DNA from: Propionibacteriaceae bacterium
GTDB taxonomy: Bacteria; Actinomycetota; Actinomycetes; Propionibacteriales; Propionibacteriaceae
Length of the DNA stretch: 63,418 nucleotides
Reading direction: 5' to 3'
Assembly (NCBI GenBank): GCA_031271975.1
Contig: JAISUR010000014.1
Coordinates: 1 to 63,418 of the forward strand
This document shows positions 58,258 to 63,418 of the stretch, piece by piece. The notes beneath the pieces are model-generated. The model did no database searches, was not told the origin of the DNA, and saw nothing but the letters and a program-made list of their open reading frames with translations. The stretch's first letter is position 1, and each line of letters starts with the position of its first letter. A program made the position numbers and the translations under genes.

Positions 58258-60777
58258 TCATTCCGAAGCCCCGGCCAACCAGGTGCTCATGATCTCCATG
58301 AGCCGCGGCCGCGAGCTGACACCCAGTTTGCGGTAGACGTTCGAGATGTGGTTCTCCACCGTGCGCACGCTCAGGGAAAGGCTCAGCGCGATGTCGTTCG
58401 GAACCATGCCTTGCGTGACCATCGTGGCGATCTCGAGTTCCCTGGGTGACATGTCGATGGCGTCGATCAACGGCTGGAACAGTCCTCGCCGCACTTCCGG
58501 AGGGGCGTCCACCGAGTACCAGGCCTTGTCAGCCTGAGCGGTTGACTGCGCGAAGTCGCCCTCCTTGCGCAACACCACCGCCAGCCGCACGCCGGCGCGC
58601 AGCAGGTGGACAGCGGTGCCGGTGGCTTTCAGTTGGGCCAGGGCCGCCCGCAACTCGTCCGCCTTCATCGACGACGCCGCGCGGATGTACGCGCCCAAGG
58701 CGCGCAGGAGCGCGCTTTGGCAACCCTGCGACACCTCGTAGACACGCTCGGCCAACGCCGCGTCAGGCCGCTGCTCGACGGCGGCCGCGCCGACCAAAAT
58801 GGCGGCCATCGTATAGCCCCGGTCGAGGCGGTCCGCGGTGGCTTCCCACAGGGTGTCGGCGGCTTCCGGGCCGCGTTCGTAGACGACCGAGGGCGCCACC
58901 CGAGAGAGCATGGCTGGCAGCGGGCCCAGCTTGTCGTAAATCCGCGCTTGGTCGGCCAGCGTCCGGGCATAGTCGAGGCGTCCGTCCCAACCTGCCGCGA
59001 TGCCGGCCAGCGTCAACAGGCCACGCTGGAACTGTTCGTACAGCGTGGTCGAACCGGTCAGGGTGAGGATCGACGCCGCGATGGTGTCCACTTCGTGGAA
59101 CCGTCCGAGCAGTGCCAGGCCGAAGGCGGTCACGTAGCCGTGCGCTTGGATGAGCCCCGGCTCCAGCGAATCCATGGCCTGTTTGAGGTGTTCTTGCGCG
59201 TACTCGACGCCCTCTTCCATGCGGTCGTCGAACAGTAGGGCCAGGCCGCGGAAGATCGGGCCGTGATCCGCGTACGTGGGCAGGCTCGGATCGTAGGTGT
59301 CCAAGATCTCCAGCGCGTCTGCGATGCGACCCTGGCCGAGAAGGCATTCGACGCGGACAGCGCTGACGACGTCGGTCCCAAGCTCGTCGGTGCCCGACCC
59401 GATCGACTCGAAATCCGGCATGCGGTCTTCGAGGAAGGTGATGTGCGCCCCGGTCGCGTCCAGGGTCGGCGCGAACTGGGGCAGCGCCGCCCGCTGCTTC
59501 TGGAGCACAGCAAGCCCATCGTCGACTCGGCTCTGGGCGATGGCCAAGTACATGGCTTCCCAGAGCGTAAGCCGGGCCCACCACAGTGGCGCGGACTTCT
59601 TCCGGTTTGTCTCGGCGACCACCTGCAAGATCTCCTCCGACGCGGCCGATGCGGAATGCAGGGCGAGCAGCAGCGGCACGGCGTTCTCCGCGGTGGGATG
59701 CGCTTCCCAGTCAGCGCGCAGCAAAGCGGCTTCCGCGTTCCAGTGTTCGTGGATGCGGGTGCTCAGAATCGTCGAGTCGTAGATGGAGAATCCAGAGTTG
59801 GCCAGCGCCGCTTCAGGCAAGTCCATGCCGAGTTCGCGGCTGACTTCCATGCGCCGCGACAGGCTGGATTCGCGCCGCAGGTATTCGGCCACCAGCGGCG
59901 GGAAAATGGCGACAACCGGGTCGGACTCGCATCCGAGGACCTGCAACAGGCCCGCGTCGTCAAGCGAGTTGAGGGCTTCGGCGCCGATGATGTCCTCGAC
60001 GTCGGCCGCCCGGGTGCTGCCGAGCAGGGCCAGTTTGGTGAGCGCGGAAACGTCGGTGTCGGAAAGGTCGGTCAGAAATCGGGACAGCACTTCGCCCAGT
60101 TCTTCCGAATACAGGTCTTCGACGGCCCGCCACCGGCCGTCCACCTGCACAATGCGGCCGTTGCGCCGCCCAAGCCACACGACCGCGCGCAGCAGCGCCG
60201 GCAGGCCTCCCGTGGCGGTGGCGATGCGGGCGACAGTGTGGGATTCGACCGTTCCGGGAAGGAAACCGTGCACGAGGCGGTGCAGTTCGTCGAAACGCAG
60301 CGGCTTGACGATGATGCGCACGGCGGGCTGGATTTGGGCGTTGAATGGTGCAGTGGCCAACTGCCGGTTGCGGCCGAGTCCGGAAACCATCAGGACGGGA
60401 AAGGGCCGCTGCACGTGGGCCGCGACGATCGCGCCGATGCTGGTCCGGTCGAGGAAGTCGGCGTCGTCGACCACCAATAGCGGATGTGGCGCGGCCATCG
60501 CCTTGGCCAACGCAGCGACCGCGTTGGCGATGGCGTTGGGATTACCCGGTGACGACAGGTCGATGCCGGAAGCGGCGATCGCGCCGAGCGGGCGGTCCTG
60601 TAGGGCATGCACACCGCAAATGCGGAGCACCGAGTACTTGCTTTCCGCAAGCCGATCGGCGACCTTGGTCGCGATTGTGGAACGGCCGGAACCATACATC
60701 CCCACTAACGAGACGCTGACCCCGTCCCGCAGGTAGCTGACTACGTCTTCTACGTCACCACGTCCCCGTTCGTCCAC
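58258..60777 (-). CDS. Large LuxR-type ATPase transcriptional regulator (LAL/MalT-like)
   Basis: An 839-residue STAND-type regulator. The N-terminal NTPase has Walker A GMYGSGRST (near residue 26) and Walker B LLVVDDAD. A long helical/TPR-like region follows. The C-terminal LuxR helix-turn-helix is SPRELEIATMVTQGMVPNDIALSLSLSVRTVENHISNVYRKLGVSSRP. GTG start (60775-60777). The closest known types respond to sugars or phosphates, but the ligand here is unknown. The UroD-fold gene upstream on the same strand is 100 bp away and could be a target or neighbour. Confidence 0.92.
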   Translation of the reverse strand: MDERGRGDVEDVVSYLRDGVSVSLVGMYGSGRSTIATKVADRLAESKYSVLRICGVHALQDRPLGAIAASGIDLSSPGNPNAIANAVAALAKAMAAPHPLLVVDDADFLDRTSIGAIVAAHVQRPFPVLMVSGLGRNRQLATAPFNAQIQPAVRIIVKPLRFDELHRLVHGFLPGTVESHTVARIATATGGLPALLRAVVWLGRRNGRIVQVDGRWRAVEDLYSEELGEVLSRFLTDLSDTDVSALTKLALLGSTRAADVEDIIGAEALNSLDDAGLLQVLGCESDPVVAIFPPLVAEYLRRESSLSRRMEVSRELGMDLPEAALANSGFSIYDSTILSTRIHEHWNAEAALLRADWEAHPTAENAVPLLLALHSASAASEEILQVVAETNRKKSAPLWWARLTLWEAMYLAIAQSRVDDGLAVLQKQRAALPQFAPTLDATGAHITFLEDRMPDFESIGSGTDELGTDVVSAVRVECLLGQGRIADALEILDTYDPSLPTYADHGPIFRGLALLFDDRMEEGVEYAQEHLKQAMDSLEPGLIQAHGYVTAFGLALLGRFHEVDTIAASILTLTGSTTLYEQFQRGLLTLAGIAAGWDGRLDYARTLADQARIYDKLGPLPAMLSRVAPSVVYERGPEAADTLWEATADRLDRGYTMAAILVGAAAVEQRPDAALAERVYEVSQGCQSALLRALGAYIRAASSMKADELRAALAQLKATGTAVHLLRAGVRLAVVLRKEGDFAQSTAQADKAWYSVDAPPEVRRGLFQPLIDAIDMSPRELEIATMVTQGMVPNDIALSLSLSVRTVENHISNVYRKLGVSSRPRLMEIMSTWLAGASE

Positions 60778-60877
60778 GTTCGGGACTCTAGCAGCGCGGC
60801 GGCGGTGTCGCGGGCGAAACCGCCATTTCGCGGACGAAGTAATGTTGTTGAGCCCACGGAAGGGCGAAGATCCCGGA

Positions 60878-62227
60878 TCAGTAGTAGCGGTCCAGGACCG
60901 ATTCGACCAGGGTGGTCCAACTCGTCAGGTTGTCCGGGTTGCCGCCGACTGTGGAGATGTCCTTGAGGACGATCTCGTAGGGACAGCCGTATTCCAGACA
61001 GGCCTCCACCACCTGCGTGATCTCCGCCTCGACGACCGCCGGGTCAAACCGCATCGCGACGTGCGCCGGGTTCGGCTTATGTGACAGGACGTAGTCCGGG
61101 CCGGATTGCTCGCACAGGCTCGGGATGTTGGCCCACGGCGTCGCGCCGATCTTGCGGAGATTCGGGATCGTCCGCAGGTATTCCATGCAGGTGTCCAGCG
61201 GCTCGCAGCAACCGTAGTAAACCAGGCCGCAGCGGGCCATCAGTGGACGGGCGTACTGCAAGTCGAACTCATCGCGCATCGCCGGAGACGCGGACACGAA
61301 CAGTTGCGCCATGGAGCGATACCAGACGTCTTGGAGCCGGACATCGCCGCTGAAACCCGCAGCGGGCAGGCCGTCGGCCCACGGCGGCGTGGAGTGGATG
61401 TTCGCCAGGTCAAAATCGAGCAGGCCCTGGGCTTCGAATTGCGTCATGCGGACATCGGTGTAGTGGCTCAGCCGGGCCACAATCGAGTGGGTGAAATCGG
61501 GGCGGTCCAACAGGTCGATCAGGCAATTCTCTATGCCGCGCAGCGCGGAGATGTCGTCCCAGGTGGGCGCGTATACCTGGTGGCCGTGCAGTTCCACGGG
61601 AAGCTCGCCACCGAGCAGCTCCGACACCGCGGCGCAGATCGCGGCGTCGATGTCGGGCCGGGCTGTGGCCACGGGCTCGCGGGTCTTGTCCAGCGCCGCC
61701 TCGTGAGGCAGTTGGTCCACGTAGTGATGGGAAACCACGGGGTTGCCGGGGTCGGTGGCCAAGATGTCGTCCGTGACAGCCAGGCCGATCCCCGTCTCGT
61801 CAACTGCCTTGCCGACGCGGAAGAACGGCTCGACGTAAACATCGGCCGGAAAATGCCGCCAACGATAGATAACCCGGCGCAGGACCTCCTCGACTTCGCG
61901 GGCCAAACCTGACTGGCAGGAGAGATCGAGGTCTGCGCCGGCGAACTCATGCCACGGCACCTCGTCCAGCCAGACCAGCGGGCGCCCTGGCTGCAAGCTG
62001 TTGGCGGCCCGGCCCCGTGCGGCACGCTCAGCGTTGGCCGGGTCAGCGGCCAACTCCGCCACCTGGCGAGCCAGTTGGCGCACCGTGCGGCGGTCCGTTT
62101 CCGGGACAGCCTCTGCCAACCTGGCCAGTCCGGCCGGCGTGTCCGGCCAGAACTGCCCATTGCCCGCCGACAACAACCCGAATGGCGTCCTCCCCGACAA
62201 CACCGGGCCCGCATCCACATCCGTCAC
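60878..62227 (-). CDS. UroD-superfamily protein (uroporphyrinogen decarboxylase-like methyltransferase family)
   Basis: A 449-residue protein resembling the UroD/MtaA/MtbA superfamily. Near the C-terminus, GLVYYGCCEPLDTCMEYLRTIPNLRKIGATPW has cysteines in a position where methyltransferases hold zinc ligands. The final KDISTVGGNPDNLTSWT is typical of a group of uncharacterised anaerobe proteins. True HemE is shorter and lacks these elements. GTG start with AAGGGA upstream. Substrate and corrinoid partner are unknown; no corrinoid protein gene is near. Confidence 0.65.
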   Translation of the reverse strand: MTDVDAGPVLSGRTPFGLLSAGNGQFWPDTPAGLARLAEAVPETDRRTVRQLARQVAELAADPANAERAARGRAANSLQPGRPLVWLDEVPWHEFAGADLDLSCQSGLAREVEEVLRRVIYRWRHFPADVYVEPFFRVGKAVDETGIGLAVTDDILATDPGNPVVSHHYVDQLPHEAALDKTREPVATARPDIDAAICAAVSELLGGELPVELHGHQVYAPTWDDISALRGIENCLIDLLDRPDFTHSIVARLSHYTDVRMTQFEAQGLLDFDLANIHSTPPWADGLPAAGFSGDVRLQDVWYRSMAQLFVSASPAMRDEFDLQYARPLMARCGLVYYGCCEPLDTCMEYLRTIPNLRKIGATPWANIPSLCEQSGPDYVLSHKPNPAHVAMRFDPAVVEAEITQVVEACLEYGCPYEIVLKDISTVGGNPDNLTSWTTLVESVLDRYY

Positions 62228-62282
62228 CGACGTTCCCTTCCCGCAGCGGCCAAGCAGCGGGCATCCCCGCCTGGCTCCTCTA

Positions 62283-62360
62283 TTTCGGCCACCCTACACG
62301 GGCGCGGCCAAGACAAAGTCGAAGGGAAAGTGTTTCGGCCGCCACACACGGGCGTGGCTA
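62283..62360 (+). repeat. Two direct 28-bp repeats at 50-bp spacing
   Basis: TTTCGGCC..CC..ACACGGGCG.GGC.A occurs at 62283-62310 and 62333-62360 with four to five differences. The copies lie in the 143-bp divergent gap between the UroD-like gene and the DUF218 gene. They could be tandem regulator sites. Confidence 0.5.
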
Positions 62361-62370
62361 CCATGGACTC

Positions 62371-63096
62371 GTGGTTCGGGTGTTGATTCGCGCGCTGCTG
62401 GTGGCCGCTGGGCTGTTCTTGATCGGCAACGCCGCCTATCTGGCGCTCACAGCCAACCTCAACCTGGGAGTGGGTTTGGAAGCCCTGCTCGGAGTGGCGG
62501 CAGCTTGTTTCGGGGTTTTCAAGCAATTGACGGCCCACCGCTGGCTGAACCGGCTCTGCCTGGCCGCGTTGGCGGTCCTCTTCGTCTGCGCGTCACTGCT
62601 GGCCGGATACGGCATGTCGGACGATTCGGAATACGACGAGGACGCCTTGATCGTGCTGGGCGCCGCAATGCATGGCAGCCAGGTGTCCCCTTCGCTGGCG
62701 AGGCGCTTGGACGTGGCGGTCGCCTACCACCGCCGAAATCCGCAGGCCCTCATCGTCGTATCCGGCGGCCAAGGAGCCCAGGAGGACATCTCAGAAGCCG
62801 CGGGCATGCGCCAATACCTGCTCGACCGCTCAGTGCCCGACGACCTGATCGCCATGGAGGACCGCTCGACGTCCACAGCCGAGAACTTCGCCTTCTCGAA
62901 AGCGATCCTGGACGCCCGTCTGGACCCCGGATACCGGGTGGCGTTCATCACCAACGACTTTCACGTCTGGCGCGCCAACCAGCTCGCCACACGGGCAGGC
63001 CTGGACCCGACACACCTGCACGCCGGAATCCTGTGGTTCACCGTGCCATCGGCCTACCTGCGCGAAATCACCGCCTGCGGGCAACTCCTCTTCTGA
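62371..63096 (+). CDS. DUF218 (YdcF/SanA-like) membrane protein
   Basis: A 241-residue protein with three membrane helices (LLVAAGLFLIGNAAYLALTA; GLEALLGVAAACFGVF; LAALAVLFVCASLLAGYG) and a DUF218 domain (DALIVLGAAMHGSQVSPSLARRLDVAVAYHRRNPQALIVVSGGQGAQEDISEA, then EDRSTSTAENFAFSKAIL, FITNDFHVWRANQLA). Family members affect cell-envelope integrity. The start is uncertain between GTG 62371 and GTG 62380; no clear ribosome site separates them. Confidence 0.85.
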   Translation: MVRVLIRALLVAAGLFLIGNAAYLALTANLNLGVGLEALLGVAAACFGVFKQLTAHRWLNRLCLAALAVLFVCASLLAGYGMSDDSEYDEDALIVLGAAMHGSQVSPSLARRLDVAVAYHRRNPQALIVVSGGQGAQEDISEAAGMRQYLLDRSVPDDLIAMEDRSTSTAENFAFSKAILDARLDPGYRVAFITNDFHVWRANQLATRAGLDPTHLHAGILWFTVPSAYLREITACGQLLF

Positions 63097-63116
63097 CCGG
63101 GTACACTGTGTCCGCT

Positions 63117-63189
63117 GGGCCCATAGCTCAATTGGCAGAGCTTCGGACTTTTAATCCGCAGGTTCCGGGTTCGAGTCCCGGTGGGCCCA
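63117..63189 (+). tRNA. tRNA-Lys (anticodon TTT)
   Basis: A 73-nt cloverleaf. The acceptor GGGCCCA pairs with TGGGCCC, with discriminator A. The D arm is AGCTCAATTGGCAGAGCT, the anticodon loop CTTTTAA gives TTT, and the T arm is CCGGG-TTCGAGT-CCCGG. No CCA is encoded. A GC-rich hairpin (63191 on) follows. Confidence 0.97.
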
Positions 63190-63245
63190 CCCGGGATCGG
63201 CTCCGCCGAACCCGGATGGGCCGGGAGCCCACTGTGTTGAATTAT

Positions 63246-63264
63246 GTGGGGGACAATCCCCCAC
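63246..63264. terminator. Hairpin downstream of tRNA-Lys
   Basis: GTGGGGGA (63246-63253) pairs with TCCCCCAC (63257-63264) around a CAA loop. It is followed by a C-rich rather than U-rich tail, so termination strength is uncertain. Confidence 0.5.
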
Positions 63265-63385
63265 ACCCCCTTACCGTGACAAAGTCGATGCCACCGGTCC
63301 AAGTCCACTCGGGACCACACGAGTCGACTGGGTAGACTTGGGTACCCAGGAATCAGCAACACTGCCCGAAGGCGGTTGTCCCGAC

Positions 63386-63418
63386 GTGTACGAGGACTCT
63401 GCACATGATCCGAGGCTG
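63386..63418 (+). CDS. Possible 5' end of a gene (cut by window edge)
   Basis: GTG at 63386 with GAAGGCGG about 9 bp upstream opens VYEDSAHDPRL, running off the edge. TAGACT (63333-63338) could be its -10. Eleven codons are too few for identification. The rest of 63265-63385 holds nothing else recognisable. Confidence 0.25.
   Translation, partial: MYEDSAHDPRL

Noticed and set aside
1-63418. CRISPR array, prophage or integrase
   Set aside because: No regularly spaced identical repeats, cas genes, phage structural genes or recombinases were seen. The NPTSSGA duplication in hypF and the REP units are not arrays of that kind.

Overview
The window is a GC-rich, densely packed chromosome segment from an actinobacterium. 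Evidence for this includes the DtxR/IdeR-type iron boxes, many GTG/TTG starts, ATGA/GTGA stop-start overlaps, DUF3039, DUF2017 beside clpS, and a SigE-family ECF sigma factor. The backbone rdgB-rph-murI-clpS-DUF2017-pncB-pncA is a known actinobacterial neighbourhood. Hydrogenase maturation genes, menaquinone genes, 4-alpha-glucanotransferase, a huge LPxTG protein and a leucine-rich repeat surface protein suggest a host-associated or anaerobic lifestyle. That habitat, and any genus name, is inference.

Layout. 1-2046: a secreted leucine-rich repeat protein running off the left edge, and an orphan SLH-like fragment. 2072-6198: minus-strand operon rph-rdgB-thyA-folA-dinB (nucleotide pools and translesion synthesis). 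6300-9012: DUF1778/GNAT toxin-antitoxin pair, murI, secreted HNH nuclease lipoprotein. 9013-19881: an iron region made of feoABC plus an ATC-hydrolase-like gene, then clpS/DUF2017, then an eight-gene FTR1-P19-DUF2318-permease-permease-ATPase-FMN lipoprotein-ApbE operon. Each iron operon has a DtxR/IdeR-type box directly on its first start codon. 20072-26132: pncB, pncA, malQ, DUF3039, sixA, a LacI regulator. 26382-34707: sahH, a MscS channel with a cyclic-nucleotide domain coupled to a degenerate class III cyclase, and an XRE regulator with a perfect palindromic operator ahead of a DUF2339 membrane protein. 34693-38343: menC, menA, menE, PLDc_N protein, dCMP deaminase. 38351-40312: riboflavin-type ABC genes ribXY under an FMN riboswitch. 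40371-42224: CASTOR/POLLUX-type channel. 42490-48636: a 2048-residue LPYTG surface protein holding two copies of a roughly 715-residue module. 48646-57538: hypA/hypB with two small membrane proteins on one strand and hypFECD on the other, separated by an ECF sigma/anti-sigma-like pair. No hydrogenase is in view. 57548-63418: DUF1508 protein, a structured non-coding stretch, a large LuxR ATPase regulator, a UroD-fold protein, a DUF218 protein and tRNA-Lys.

Themes. Iron and flavin are linked: riboflavin uptake (FMN riboswitch) could feed FMN to ApbE, which would load it on the FMN lipoprotein of the P19/FTR1 iron operon. A family of short REP-like palindromes is scattered through the window. 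It has entered coding sequence, making an in-frame insert in hypF, a new C-terminus for RdgB, and the stop codons of both menC and the DUF2339 gene. All assignments rest on reading the sequence; no database search was run.
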